A DNA stretch of 64,000 nucleotides from Hymenobacter frigidus. Its GTDB lineage: Bacteria; Bacteroidota; Bacteroidia; Cytophagales; Hymenobacteraceae. The DNA is taken from assembly GCF_014640435.1 (NCBI RefSeq), contig NZ_BMGY01000026.1:1-64000 (forward strand), in the 5' to 3' direction. Shown piece by piece: positions 1 to 9,035 of the stretch. Position 1 is the first letter of the stretch. Each line of letters opens with the position of its first letter. The position numbers and the translations under genes are program-made. Under the pieces are notes generated by a model, which did not search any database, was not told the origin of the DNA, and was given only the letters and a program-made list of their open reading frames with translations.

Positions 1-508
1 CCTATCAAGCTGATTTTAGCTCAAAACTCACCCTCACCCCTTAATTTTTAACACAGTTCATGTAAAAGCTCGCGCAAGAATTTCATAGGCCGCGAAGGTA
101 GGGGCGGGGTTGGCACTGGTAAGCCCAGGTGGGAAAACCCCACCGAACTCAGTCTTTACGCCGGCCCCGGCCCGATGGCTGCCCAGCACCGAGGATTCTT
201 GCGCGGCCACGCCGAAAAGCAGTTTCCTGGCGGTTCTGGTTGCGGGCATGCTTGGCAGGCCCAGCCGCCGGAATTTCAGCGCCCGGGCAAATATGCCTGC
301 TTTGGACAGCTCTTGTCCGTTACCGGGCCATCTGGTCTGTAGGCGACTATTCCGTTGGGATTGGGGTAGAATTATTGGGAATGGTGGGAATAACCTTCGT
401 CCAGCGTTTGGGCTTTGCCTTAGCCGGCGTCCGTAACTTGCCGGCCCAACGCACGGAGCTCCGCCCGCGGCTGGCGTTGGTTATCCCCTAATTACCACCT
501 CGATTTTT
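1..508. other. Region without a supportable gene
   Basis: No convincing gene is visible. Short open frames exist on both strands but overlap each other, have no recognisable domain and look like GC-rich chance frames. The first 60 bases are AT-richer. The tail of a gene lying to the left of the window could end here, but I cannot identify it. Confidence 0.4.
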
Positions 509-1648
509 ATGAAATTCGCGACCAAAGCCATTCATGCCGGCGTGCACCCGGACCCCGCCACCGGGGCCATCATGACGCCTATCTATCAGACTTCGACCTA
601 CGTGCAAACCTCGCCCGGCCAGAACAAAGGCTTCGAGTACTCGCGCACCCACAACCCCACCCGCACGCAGCTGCAGGATGCCGTGGCCGCCCTCGACAAC
701 GGCAAGCACGGCCTGGCGTTTGCCTCGGGCATGGCCGCTATCGACTGCGTGGTGAAGCTGCTGCAGCCCGGCGACGAAGTGATTTCGACCAACGACCTTT
801 ACGGCGGTACCTACCGCCTGTTCACGAAAGTGTACGAGCCGCTGGGTATCAAATTCCACTTTGTGCCCATGCACGACATGGAGGCCGTGCGCGCCGTGGT
901 GAGCCCCAAAACCAAGCTGATTTGGGTGGAAACCCCCACCAACCCGCTGCTGAACATCATCGACATTGCGGCCGCCGCCGCCGTGGCCAAAGAGGCTGGG
1001 GCGCTGCTGGCCGTGGACAACACCTTCAGCACGCCCTACCTACAAACTCCGATGGATTTGGGCGCGGACATCGTGATGTACTCGCTCACCAAATACATGG
1101 CCGGCCACTCCGATACCGTGATGGGTGCGCTCGTGGTGAACGACGACCAGCTGCACGAACGGCTGAGTTTCTACCAGAATGCCTGCGGTGGCACGCCCGG
1201 CCCCCAGGACTGCTTCCTGGTGCTGCGCGGCCTCAAAACGCTGCACATCCGCATGCAGCGGCACTGCGAAAACGGCCGCGCCGTGGCCGAATACCTGCGC
1301 CAGCACCCCAAAGTGGAGAAAGTGTACTGGCCCGGTTTCGAGAACCACCCCAACCACGCCGTGGCAGCCAGGCAGATGCGCGACTTCGGCGGCATGATTT
1401 CCTTCGTGCTCAAGGGCGATAAGCAGGAAGATGCCATCGCCGTACTCGAGAAATTCCAGTACTTCACTCTGGCCGAAAGCCTGGGTGGCGTGGAGAGCCT
1501 CAGCGGCCACCCCGCCACCATGACGCACGCCAGCATTCCGGCCGAGCAGCGCCGCAAGTCGGGCCTGAGCGACTCGCTCATCCGCCTGAGCGTGGGCATC
1601 GAGGACGCCGAGGACCTGATTGAGGATTTGGCTCAGGCCATCGGGTAA
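509..1648 (+). CDS. Cystathionine gamma-synthase/gamma-lyase family PLP enzyme
   Basis: Pyridoxal-phosphate enzyme of the Cys/Met metabolism family (fold type I), acting in transsulfuration between cysteine, homoserine derivatives, cystathionine and methionine in the cytoplasm. The 379-residue length is normal for the family. Visible landmarks are the YSRTHNPT segment near residues 44-51 (phosphate and substrate contacts from the neighbouring subunit), SGMAA at 73-77, the PLP-pyridine aspartate D170 in VDNTF, and the Schiff-base lysine K195 in SLTKYMAGHSD. The C-terminal SLGGVESL segment (the family's substrate-carboxylate loop) is intact. The sequence alone does not separate synthase (MetB) from lyase or beta-lyase activity, so no symbol is assigned. 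The stop codon overlaps the start of the next gene by one base (TAATG), suggesting translational coupling. Confidence 0.93.
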   Translation: MKFATKAIHAGVHPDPATGAIMTPIYQTSTYVQTSPGQNKGFEYSRTHNPTRTQLQDAVAALDNGKHGLAFASGMAAIDCVVKLLQPGDEVISTNDLYGGTYRLFTKVYEPLGIKFHFVPMHDMEAVRAVVSPKTKLIWVETPTNPLLNIIDIAAAAAVAKEAGALLAVDNTFSTPYLQTPMDLGADIVMYSLTKYMAGHSDTVMGALVVNDDQLHERLSFYQNACGGTPGPQDCFLVLRGLKTLHIRMQRHCENGRAVAEYLRQHPKVEKVYWPGFENHPNHAVAARQMRDFGGMISFVLKGDKQEDAIAVLEKFQYFTLAESLGGVESLSGHPATMTHASIPAEQRRKSGLSDSLIRLSVGIEDAEDLIEDLAQAIG

Positions 1649-2181
1649 TGAGAAGGCTGACTTTGCTTGTCAGCTGCGTGATGATTGGCAGTGGGCTGGG
1701 CGTAGCGCGCCCGGTCCGGCCTTTCTATCAGCCGAATCCGACGATTAGTGACCAGCCATTCAGCCGGGCCAACATTGTGCTGGCGCGCACCACTGCACCG
1801 CCCGACTCGGTGCTGGACTGCCTGGTGCATCATTTGCAGCGGGAGGGCTTTTCGCTGGATACGATGGACCGTGCCCTGGGCTTGGTCACAACCAAGGTGG
1901 AGCTGCCAGCGGCTTATTTGCCCGGCGACATGAAGATTCGGGCTATTCGGGTGGGCTCCGACTGGAAACTTACCGGCACGTATGTTATCGAGGCATACGG
2001 GAGCGGCGTGGCGTACCCCGCCGAGTTTCGGAGCATCGAAATGATGCCCGCTAAGACTGCTTTTCGAATGGTAGAAAAAGTGGCCCGCGCCATTCCCCGG
2101 GCAACGCTGCGCTACGCTCGGGGCAATGTGCGGTTCGGCGTCATGACCAAGCTGGACGTCGCGCTGAAATCGACCTGGTAA
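1648..2181 (+). CDS. Secreted protein of unknown function
   Basis: Protein of 177 residues whose ATG shares its A with the stop codon of the upstream transsulfuration gene, so the two are probably co-transcribed. Residues 1-20 have a basic start and hydrophobic core resembling a Sec signal peptide, with a likely cut near GVA-RPV. The mature part alternates hydrophobic and polar residues (VEKVARAIPRATLRYARGNV near the end) but contains no motif I recognise. I infer an exported periplasmic protein. The contact with a metabolic gene may be positional only. The start is well defined by the overlap and by the signal-like N-terminus. Confidence 0.6.
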   Translation: MRRLTLLVSCVMIGSGLGVARPVRPFYQPNPTISDQPFSRANIVLARTTAPPDSVLDCLVHHLQREGFSLDTMDRALGLVTTKVELPAAYLPGDMKIRAIRVGSDWKLTGTYVIEAYGSGVAYPAEFRSIEMMPAKTAFRMVEKVARAIPRATLRYARGNVRFGVMTKLDVALKSTW

Positions 2182-2592
2182 CTTGTGAGCTGGCATCCGG
2201 GCAAGCCAGTGACCGTGTCGGAGCGGAAGCACGTCATTGCTGAAAAACCGTGTAAAATCGCATGCGAAAAGTGCCCAACGATGCCTTAACGCCCTTTCCG
2301 GCGCTGGGTGGGCTGCTGCTGGAGCTGCTGCGCTTCCTGACGCCCGCCGATGCCGCAGTGGGCCGGCTGGCCCCGCCCGTTGTGCAAGCTTTGCTGCCCA
2401 AGCGGTATGGAAAAAAAGCTTTGGGGCCGTCGACTTCAGGTGGCTGTCGCACCGGTAATGAGCCTGAGAAAACCTCAACTATGCCGAATTGAGGCAGAAT
2501 TAATTCTCAACTCATTATTCACAAATCCTGTTTAAGGCATAATCCTGTTTCGTTTCTGTTTAGGTTGCCAGCACCGAGCTGGCTAAAATTGT
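2182..2592 (+). other. Intergenic region with possible decayed coding sequence
   Basis: 411 bases without a confident gene. A 76-codon frame at 2262-2492 encodes a leucine-rich stretch (GGLLLELLRFL) followed by residues that look random. It has no upstream promoter match and no recognisable family. It could be a remnant, but the support is weak. The last 100 bases are AT-richer and probably hold the promoter of the phosphoesterase gene. Confidence 0.3.
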
Positions 2593-3423
2593 ATGTTATC
2601 ATTATCTGCTTTGCGTGGGTGGGGCCGGGTGGTCCCGTTAGTGGCGCTGGTGGGCCTCGTCGGCTGCGACTTGCTCGAATTCAGCCCCAACGACCACCGC
2701 GTACCCGAAGAATTCACCAACCTTACTGAGAAGAATCTGGCCAAGCTGGCGGCCCGCCCGCTGCCCGCCGGCGATACCTTACGCTTCGTCTTCACCGGCG
2801 ATTCGCAGCAATTCTACGACGAGGCCGAAGCCTTGGTGGCCAGCGTAAACCAGCAGCCGGGCGTGGCATTTCTGGTGGTGGCCGGCGATATTTCCGACTT
2901 CGGCCTGGCCCGCGAAATGCGCTGGGTTGATGAAAAGCTGCGCCGCCTGTCCGTGCCCTACGTCACGGTCATCGGCAACCACGATTTGGTGGGCAATGGC
3001 CGTGAGGCCTACCAGCACATCTACGGTGCGCTGGATTATTCGTTTGTGTACGGCGACACCAAGTTTACGCTGCTCGATACCAACGGCCGCGAGTATAGTT
3101 TCGACGGCTCGGCGCCTAACATGGGTTGGCTGAAACCTCAGCTTACTAATCTCGACGGGGCCCGCCGCCAAGTGGTTATTTCCCACGTGCCACCCACCAA
3201 CGACGACTTCGACCCCGCCCTGCGTGCGCCCTACGTGCAGGCCCTGCGCGACGCCCCGGGCCTGGTATTCGAAATGAACGGCCACAACCACGGCTACAGC
3301 ATCACGCAGCCCTACAACGACGGCGTGACCTACGTCAATTCCGACGCTTTTTCGCAGCGTCACTACATGGTGGTCACGGTGTGGGGCAACCGCCAGTTTC
3401 GCATCAAACGGGTAAAATTCTGA
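2593..3423 (+). CDS. Calcineurin-like metallophosphoesterase lipoprotein
   Basis: Binuclear-metal phosphoesterase of the calcineurin-like fold, 276 residues, predicted to be lipid-anchored. A hydrophobic leader ends in a lipobox LVGC with Cys25 as the modified residue. The five blocks of the fold are in order: GDSQ (D70), GDISD (D99), GNHD (129-131), the histidine of SHVPP (H198), and GHNHG (H231, H233). This motif set is diagnostic of the fold, but the substrate cannot be told from sequence. The first block has GDSQ where many members have GDxH, so metal coordination at site 1 may differ. The stop codon overlaps the next start (TGATG), so the downstream outer-membrane protein is probably made from the same message and may act with it. 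Confidence 0.9.
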   Translation: MLSLSALRGWGRVVPLVALVGLVGCDLLEFSPNDHRVPEEFTNLTEKNLAKLAARPLPAGDTLRFVFTGDSQQFYDEAEALVASVNQQPGVAFLVVAGDISDFGLAREMRWVDEKLRRLSVPYVTVIGNHDLVGNGREAYQHIYGALDYSFVYGDTKFTLLDTNGREYSFDGSAPNMGWLKPQLTNLDGARRQVVISHVPPTNDDFDPALRAPYVQALRDAPGLVFEMNGHNHGYSITQPYNDGVTYVNSDAFSQRHYMVVTVWGNRQFRIKRVKF

Positions 3424-4055
3424 TGAAAACGCACCTACTACCCGCCCTTTTGCTGGCTGCCGGGGGCTCCCACGCCGCCACCCCACCCGATACGGCGGCT
3501 ACTGCGCTCCCCCGCGCTGCCCGTTCGGAGCGCCCCTGGTACCGGCCTACCCACCTGGCCCTGCAAACCGGTGGCGGCCTGGGTATGGTGGCCGCTGGGG
3601 CCGGCTACCAGTTCAGCAAAAACCGCCTCGAAACGGACATTCTCATCGGCTACGTGCCCAGGCGCTACGCTGGTTCCGCGCTCACGCTAGCTTCGCTGAA
3701 GTTCATGTATTCGCCCTTCCGCCTGCGGGTAGCGGAGAAAGTGCAGGTGCTGCCGCTCACGGTGGGCGCGTATTTCAGCTACACCCACGGCACCCTCAAC
3801 GACGAGCTGAAGGGGCAGTATTCGAGCGACTACTACTGGTTTTCAACCGATACCCGCTACGGCCCGCTGGTTGGTGGGCGCGTCACCTACCTGGCCGCGC
3901 CAGTGGCCGCCACCGGGCAGCCCCGTAAGCTGTCATTTTATTATGAGCTGGGCAGCAACGACTTGTATTTAGCCAGTTACCTCACTAACCGCAACGGCGG
4001 CTTACGCTTCGGCCAGCTCCTGACCTTGGCGCTGGGCGTGAAAGCTGATTTTTAG
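3423..4055 (+). CDS. Probable outer-membrane beta-barrel protein, function unknown
   Basis: 210-residue protein starting at the ATG that overlaps the phosphoesterase stop (TGATG). An in-frame start 14 codons upstream lies inside the previous gene and would spoil the signal peptide (MKTHLLPALLLAAGGSHA). The mature region has alternating aromatic and hydrophobic strands with glycine turns (LGMVAAGAGYQF, FMYSPFRLRV, LTVGAYFSYTHG, KLSFYYELGSNDLYLASYL) and ends in hydrophobic residues plus phenylalanine (GVKADF), which is typical of small outer-membrane barrels. No named family was recognised. Tight coupling to a lipoprotein phosphoesterase suggests an envelope unit. Confidence 0.7.
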   Translation: MKTHLLPALLLAAGGSHAATPPDTAATALPRAARSERPWYRPTHLALQTGGGLGMVAAGAGYQFSKNRLETDILIGYVPRRYAGSALTLASLKFMYSPFRLRVAEKVQVLPLTVGAYFSYTHGTLNDELKGQYSSDYYWFSTDTRYGPLVGGRVTYLAAPVAATGQPRKLSFYYELGSNDLYLASYLTNRNGGLRFGQLLTLALGVKADF

Positions 4056-4083
4056 CCGTAGGTTGGCCCTTGTTGATATCCTG

Positions 4084-4113
4084 AATGCCCCGAAGTGCCT
4101 ACTTTGGGGCATT
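4084..4113 (+). terminator. Hairpin downstream of the outer-membrane protein gene
   Basis: Imperfect inverted repeat AATGCCCC-g-AAGT / ACTT-t-GGGGCATT around a gcct loop, 28 bases after the stop codon. No T-tract follows, so this may be a weak terminator or an RNA 3-prime stabiliser. Confidence 0.55.
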
Positions 4114-4794
4114 GGTCAAGCATTGGGGCTGGCTGTGCGGCTGCAAGCTGCTTACAAGGGCAAGTAGTATCAAAATGCTATTCTTGCTAGATTCAGCCCA
4201 CCGCCAGGCTACGGCCCGCTGATGAAGCGCTTCTGATGGGCAAGGAAGACCGGGAGCCCAAATCGCGACTTGGCATTCCAGGGCGATGCCGATACCTTGG
4301 CTGCGCCCGTCAAGGCCCGGTGTGCCATCTGGCTGGGGCCCCCACCGTGATGCGCTAAATCGACGGCCGCCGCATCCTTATCGGCTCGGCGTGGAGTAAG
4401 CGGGCGTCGCTGCCGCCGATTTCCAGTCTAACTCATTGGCTAAAGCCCGCTTTTTATAGAATCTGGTCAGCCTGTCTGTTTGTGAGGGCGCAGCTGCTTG
4501 TGGGCGCCGTCGCTATTAGTAGGGTACCAGCCGGAGGTCGGCGAAAAAGCCGCGTTTCGCCCCATGTAGCCGGATACGAAACCAAATGGAATGAGGAAAT
4601 AACCAGCTCGGTGCCGGCTGCTCAAAAATGAAATATACTAAGCTGGGTATTTGTATTGTATTTTTCAGAAAAGTGGCCTGTTTCACGCTTCTGCACTTCT
4701 TTGCCAAGCCGTTGGCCCCGTGATAAGGCTGTTTGAGGCCGCCTGGGCTCCTCTCGTTTGCTTACCTATATTTTTTTACCAAATTTTTTCCTGT
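4114..4794. other. Long intergenic region before the TonB receptor
   Basis: About 680 bases without an intact gene. Around 4250-4450 the composition is GC-rich and codon-like, with a frame reading VMR-stop-IDGRRILIGSAWSKRAS that is broken by stops. This may be a decayed gene, but I cannot name its family. From about 4600 the sequence becomes AT-rich (TATTTGTATTGTATTTTTC) and most likely carries the receptor promoter. Confidence 0.4.
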
Positions 4795-7704
4795 ATGAAA
4801 AACCTCTTACTGCTCTTGGTACTCCTGCTGGTTGGCCTTGCGGCCCAGGCCCAAAAAATAACCGTGACCGGCCGGGTGCTGGGCGCGGCGGGCGAGGCCC
4901 TACCCGGTTCGACGGTGCTGGAACGGGGCACCAGCAACGGCACCAGCACGGGCAGCACCGGCGAGTTCACGCTCACGGTGGCCCCGGCGGCGACCATTAC
5001 GGTGCAGGCCATCGGCTTCGCCACCCAGCAGATTTCCCTCAATGGGCGCACCAGCCTTGATGTGCGCCTCGTGGCCGCCGCCCAGGACCTCACCGAGGTC
5101 GTCGTGACCGGCTCCCGCGCCACCGAGGGCCGCTCCAACATCCTCACTACGGCCCCGGTGGATGTGATTTCGGCCCGCGAAATCAAGGCCTTTGCCCAAA
5201 CTGACGTGGCCCAGGTGCTCAGCTTCGTAGCCCCCTCGTTTCAGTCGGCCCGCCAAACCATCTCCGACGGCACCGACCACATTGACCCCGCCAGCCTGCG
5301 CGGCCTCGGCCCCGACCAGGTGCTGGTACTCGTGAACGGCAAGCGCCGCCACGCCTCTTCGCTCGTGAACGTGAACGGCACCGTGGGCCGCGGCTCGGTG
5401 GGTACCGACCTCAACGTTATTCCGGCCGCCGCCATCAAGCGCATCGAGGTGCTGCGCGACGGAGCCGCCGCCCAGTACGGCTCCGATGCCATCGCGGGCG
5501 TGATTAATATTCAGCTCAAAGACGACACCACCGGCGTGAACGTGAGCACCACCGCCGGCCAGACGGTGGAGAGCGACGGCCACGTGTTTCAGGCCGATGC
5601 CAACGTGGGCTTCGGCCTGGGCGGGCGCGGCTTTATCAACCTGAGCGGCCAGTACGTAAACCGTGGCTACACCAACCGCAGCGGCGAGGATACGGCCCCA
5701 CTGCTCTACTTCGGCGACAACGGCGGCAACTACCCCGGCACGGCCAACACCCCGGCCCTGCGCCAGGCCCTTAAGGCCCGCGACGATGCCCGCGCCGCTG
5801 CCGCCGGCTACGACCGCCGCAACCTGCGCTTCGGCAACTCCGACTCGCGCAACTACGGCTTCTTCCTCAACGGCGGCTTCGACCTGGCTCCGGGCTTCGA
5901 AGCTTATCTGGCCGGCGGCATCACGCAGCGCGACGGCAAGGCTGCCGGCTTTGCCCGCCTGCCAGGCCGCTACAGTGCTCAGAACGACAGCCTGATGTAC
6001 CCCAACGGCTTCCTGCCCTTCATCGAGCCCACTATTAACGACCGTTCGCTCATCGCTGGGGTGCGCGGTAAAGTGGCCGGGTTTGACTTTGATTTGGCCA
6101 ACACCTACGGTCTCAACAGCCTCGACTATCGCGTCACGAACTCGCTCAACGCCAGTCTGCCGGCTGGCTCCGGGCAGCGCAGCTTCTACGGCGGCCAGCT
6201 CTTCGCCAGTCAGAACTCGACCACCCTGGGCTTCGTCCGCAAGCTCAGCGACGTGGGGCCGCTGACCACGCTCAACGTGGCGTTTGGGGGCGAGTTCCGG
6301 TCCGATAACTTTCAGATTGCCGCCGGCGAACCCACTTCGTACTCGCTGGGGCTGCCCGGCAGCGGCACCAGCCGCCGCGTGAATACCGGGCCCACCAGCA
6401 CGGGCCTGGCCGCCGCCGGGGCGCAGGTGTTTCCGGGCTACCAGCCCACCGATGTCCTCAACCGCTCGCGCACCAACGTGGCCGGCTACCTCGATTTGGA
6501 AAGCGACATTGGCTCACGGCTGCTGGTGGGTCTGGCTGGCCGCGCCGAAAACTACTCCGATTTCGGCAGCAACATCAGCGGTAAGGCCTCGGCCCGCTTC
6601 AGCATCCTCGACAACCTGGCCGTGCGCGGGGCCATCAGCAACGGCTTCCGGGCCCCGTCGCTGCAGCAGCGCTATTTCACCAGCACCAGCACCCAGTTTG
6701 TGCAGGGCGTACCGCAAACCGTGCTCACCGCCAGCAACGAAAACCCGATTGTGGCGGCCTTCGGCGTGGGCTCGCTCAAGCAGGAAACGTCCATCAACTA
6801 CAGCGTTGGTTTGGCCGGGCGCATTGCCCGCACCCTCACCTTCACCGTCGATGCCTACCAAATTGACCTGAAAGACCGCATCGTGCTTTCGACGCAGTTC
6901 AACCGCTTCACCAATGCCACCGTCGAAACCATCCTCACCAACGCCGGCCTCACCCGCGCCGGCAACGGGGCCGGCATCGTGCAGTTCTTCGCCAACGCCG
7001 TGAACACCCGTACCCGCGGCCTCGACGTAGTCGTCAACGAGCGCCTTACCCTCGGGGCCAAAGGCAGCCTGACGCTGACGGCTGCGGCCAACTTCACCGA
7101 AACCATCGTCACGAGCGTGAACGTGCCCAGCACCCTCGTGGCCGATGAGGGCCTGCGGAACACCTTCTTTGACCGTCAGCAGCGCGGCCGCCTCGAAAGC
7201 GCCCAGCCCAATTCCAAAATCGTGCTCAGCGGTGGCTACACCATTGGCAAGTTCGGCCTCCAGCTCCGCACCGTGCGCTTCGGCGAGGTTCGCTTCTACG
7301 ACGCCCGCCTCAATCCCACGCCCACGCCCGAAGTAAGAAACTCGGCCGGCGCAGTCACATCCATCGCCGTGACCAAACCCGTTCGGTTTTCGGACATCGA
7401 CCAGACCTTCGGAGCCAAATGGGTGACTGATGCCACTGTCAATTTCCAACTCCTCAAACCGCTGGGCATCGCCGTTGGGGCCAACAACATCTTCAACGTC
7501 TACCCCGACAAGTACCGCGTAAACCCCCGCAACAGCGCCACCAATTTCAGCGTGGACCCCAGCAACAGCCCCGCCATCAACGGCGACAACACCGCCTACG
7601 CTTCCAACCTCGACAACACCAACCGGGGCCGCACCCTCTACAACCCCAACCAGTTTGGTTTCAACGGGGCCTTCTACTTCGTGCGCCTGAATTACACGCT
7701 GTAG
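4795..7704 (+). CDS. TonB-dependent receptor with carboxypeptidase-regulatory-like domain
   Basis: Outer-membrane gated transporter of 969 residues. The ATG at 4795 gives a clear signal peptide ending AAQAQ. An in-frame start 48 codons upstream would bury it. Domain order: signal peptide (1-20), carboxypeptidase-D regulatory-like beta-sandwich (about 21-95, ITVTGRVLGAAGEALPGSTV), a short TonB-box-like region (DLTEVVVTG), the plug domain (about 110-240, with VLVLVNGKRRH and IEVLRDGAAAQYGSDAIAGVINI), and the 22-strand-type barrel ending in an aromatic-rich strand (FYFVRLNYTL). The plug and barrel resemble iron-siderophore or vitamin receptors more than SusC, and no SusD gene follows. Substrate unknown. 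A strong terminator separates it from the convergent OmpA gene. Confidence 0.93.
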   Translation: MKNLLLLLVLLLVGLAAQAQKITVTGRVLGAAGEALPGSTVLERGTSNGTSTGSTGEFTLTVAPAATITVQAIGFATQQISLNGRTSLDVRLVAAAQDLTEVVVTGSRATEGRSNILTTAPVDVISAREIKAFAQTDVAQVLSFVAPSFQSARQTISDGTDHIDPASLRGLGPDQVLVLVNGKRRHASSLVNVNGTVGRGSVGTDLNVIPAAAIKRIEVLRDGAAAQYGSDAIAGVINIQLKDDTTGVNVSTTAGQTVESDGHVFQADANVGFGLGGRGFINLSGQYVNRGYTNRSGEDTAPLLYFGDNGGNYPGTANTPALRQALKARDDARAAAAGYDRRNLRFGNSDSRNYGFFLNGGFDLAPGFEAYLAGGITQRDGKAAGFARLPGRYSAQNDSLMYPNGFLPFIEPTINDRSLIAGVRGKVAGFDFDLANTYGLNSLDYRVTNSLNASLPAGSGQRSFYGGQLFASQNSTTLGFVRKLSDVGPLTTLNVAFGGEFRSDNFQIAAGEPTSYSLGLPGSGTSRRVNTGPTSTGLAAAGAQVFPGYQPTDVLNRSRTNVAGYLDLESDIGSRLLVGLAGRAENYSDFGSNISGKASARFSILDNLAVRGAISNGFRAPSLQQRYFTSTSTQFVQGVPQTVLTASNENPIVAAFGVGSLKQETSINYSVGLAGRIARTLTFTVDAYQIDLKDRIVLSTQFNRFTNATVETILTNAGLTRAGNGAGIVQFFANAVNTRTRGLDVVVNERLTLGAKGSLTLTAAANFTETIVTSVNVPSTLVADEGLRNTFFDRQQRGRLESAQPNSKIVLSGGYTIGKFGLQLRTVRFGEVRFYDARLNPTPTPEVRNSAGAVTSIAVTKPVRFSDIDQTFGAKWVTDATVNFQLLKPLGIAVGANNIFNVYPDKYRVNPRNSATNFSVDPSNSPAINGDNTAYASNLDNTNRGRTLYNPNQFGFNGAFYFVRLNYTL

Positions 7705-7721
7705 CACGGTTGGTTTTTTTA

Positions 7722-7765
7722 ACACAAAAACGCCCCCAGCAGCCATGCTGGGGGCATTTTTGTGT
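7722..7765. terminator. Bidirectional terminator between receptor and OmpA gene
   Basis: Inverted repeat with arms ACACAAAAAcGCCCCCAGCA and TGCTGGGGGCaTTTTTGTGT around a gcca loop. The A-run on one side and T-run on the other make it usable by both convergent genes. Confidence 0.85.
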
Positions 7766-7834
7766 CAATGCTAATGGTCAGAGTTGTCGTTACGTTTAAA
7801 CTCCGGCCAGTCCGCCAGCGCATTGGCCGGGCAT

Positions 7835-8860
7835 TTACTTGCCGCCCACCGAGTTGCCGCCCAGAATCTGAAACAGCTCGTCGAGCTTGGGGGTAAGAAT
7901 GATTTCGGTGCGGCGGTTCATGGCCTTGTTCTGGGGCGAGTCGTTGGGGGCTACCGGCACGTACTGGCCACGTCCCGAGGCCGTGACGCGCTCCGGCGAA
8001 ACGCCCGCCGTGGTGAGCAGGCGGGCAATTTCGGTGGCGCGCAGGGCGCTCAGGTCCCAGTTGTCGGCGAGGCCGGCGGTGCCGCGCAGAATGGGCACGT
8101 TGTCGGTGTGGCCTTCCACCACCACGTTCACGTCCTTCTGTTCCTGGAGCACGGTAGCCAGCGTTTTCAGGGCTTCCTGGCCTTTGGGGTCCACTTTGGT
8201 TGAACCCGATTTGAACAGCAGCTGCTCGGAGAGCGACACGTAGACCTTGCCATCCTTCAGCTTCACCTGCAGGTCGCTGCTGTTGAAGTTGAGCAGGGCC
8301 TTGCTCACGCGGGCTTTCAGGTCGGCCACGGCCTGGTCCTTGTCGGCCAGGGCTTTGGTGAGCTCGGTGAGGCGCACTTCGCGAGTTTTCAGGTCGGCGG
8401 CGAGGCGGTCGTTGGCGGCTTTGCTTTTTTGAAGCGTGGTTTCCAGCTCGCCTAGTTCGGCCTCGCGGCGGGCCAGGTCTTTGGCTACTTTGTTGTAGTC
8501 CGAGGACTTATTGGCCAGCTCCCGGTCACTGTTCTTGAGCAGCTTGTCGTAGCTGTTGTTCAGCTCGTTGTAGAGGCTGCGGGTTTTGCGGTAGGCCGAG
8601 CCGGTTTCGGCCGAGTCGGTCACGAGGCGCTTTTGGGTGAGGCGGAGCTGGGCCAGCTCATCGGAGGCCTTTTGCAGCTCGGCGGTGGCCCCGCGGTACT
8701 GGCGCTCCACGGCGGCTTTGCCTTCGGCATCGGCCTTTTGGCGGGCGCTGAGGTCATCGTATTTCTTGGCGGTGACACAGCTGTTGAGGACCGGGGCGGC
8801 CAACAGCGAGAGGGCCAGCAGGGCAGGGGAGAAGGGGATTTTCACAATCGAAATAGGCAA
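7835..8860 (-). CDS. OmpA family lipoprotein with periplasmic coiled coil
   Basis: 341-residue envelope protein. The leader ends at a lipobox-like LNSC with Cys28. Residues about 35-195 are rich in Lys, Glu, Ala and Leu in heptad-like spacing (SKAANDRLAADLKTREVRL), so a long coiled coil is expected. The C-terminal OmpA/MotB peptidoglycan-binding domain (about 205-330) contains the signature VVVEGHTDNVPI, LSALRATEIARLL and NRRTEIIL. Such proteins link the outer membrane to peptidoglycan through diaminopimelate binding. It is transcribed convergently with the receptor and divergently from the aldolase. Confidence 0.9.
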   Translation of the reverse strand: MPISIVKIPFSPALLALSLLAAPVLNSCVTAKKYDDLSARQKADAEGKAAVERQYRGATAELQKASDELAQLRLTQKRLVTDSAETGSAYRKTRSLYNELNNSYDKLLKNSDRELANKSSDYNKVAKDLARREAELGELETTLQKSKAANDRLAADLKTREVRLTELTKALADKDQAVADLKARVSKALLNFNSSDLQVKLKDGKVYVSLSEQLLFKSGSTKVDPKGQEALKTLATVLQEQKDVNVVVEGHTDNVPILRGTAGLADNWDLSALRATEIARLLTTAGVSPERVTASGRGQYVPVAPNDSPQNKAMNRRTEIILTPKLDELFQILGGNSVGGK

Positions 8861-8969
8861 GATACCAAGCCGTCGGCGTGCCGGACTGCCCGGCCGCGTT
8901 GGCCCGGCAAGGTAGCGCCTGGCGCGCAGCCAGCCGGGTAAAATCCCGGTTAGGCTTAGGTTTTCAACC

Positions 8970-8977
8970 TATATTTG
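8970..8977 (+). promoter_or_regulatory. Bacteroidota-type -7 box for the aldolase gene
   Basis: TATATTTG matches the Bacteroidota consensus TAnnTTTG exactly and lies 58 bases before the aldolase start in a divergent intergenic region. No good TTTG -33 element is seen at the usual distance. Confidence 0.5.
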
Positions 8978-9035
8978 CCTTACTCCCTAAGCGGGGTACT
9001 GCCCGCTGAAATCCACCTTAATTCGCTCAAGATTA

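Noticed and set aside
110..491. Two overlapping plus-strand frames before the transsulfuration gene
   Set aside because: They overlap in different frames, have no recognisable domain and no promoter match.
6514..7746. 410-codon open frame antisense to the TonB receptor
   Set aside because: GC-rich third positions leave antisense frames open. The translation is Gly/Val/His-rich with no domain and the sense gene is clear.
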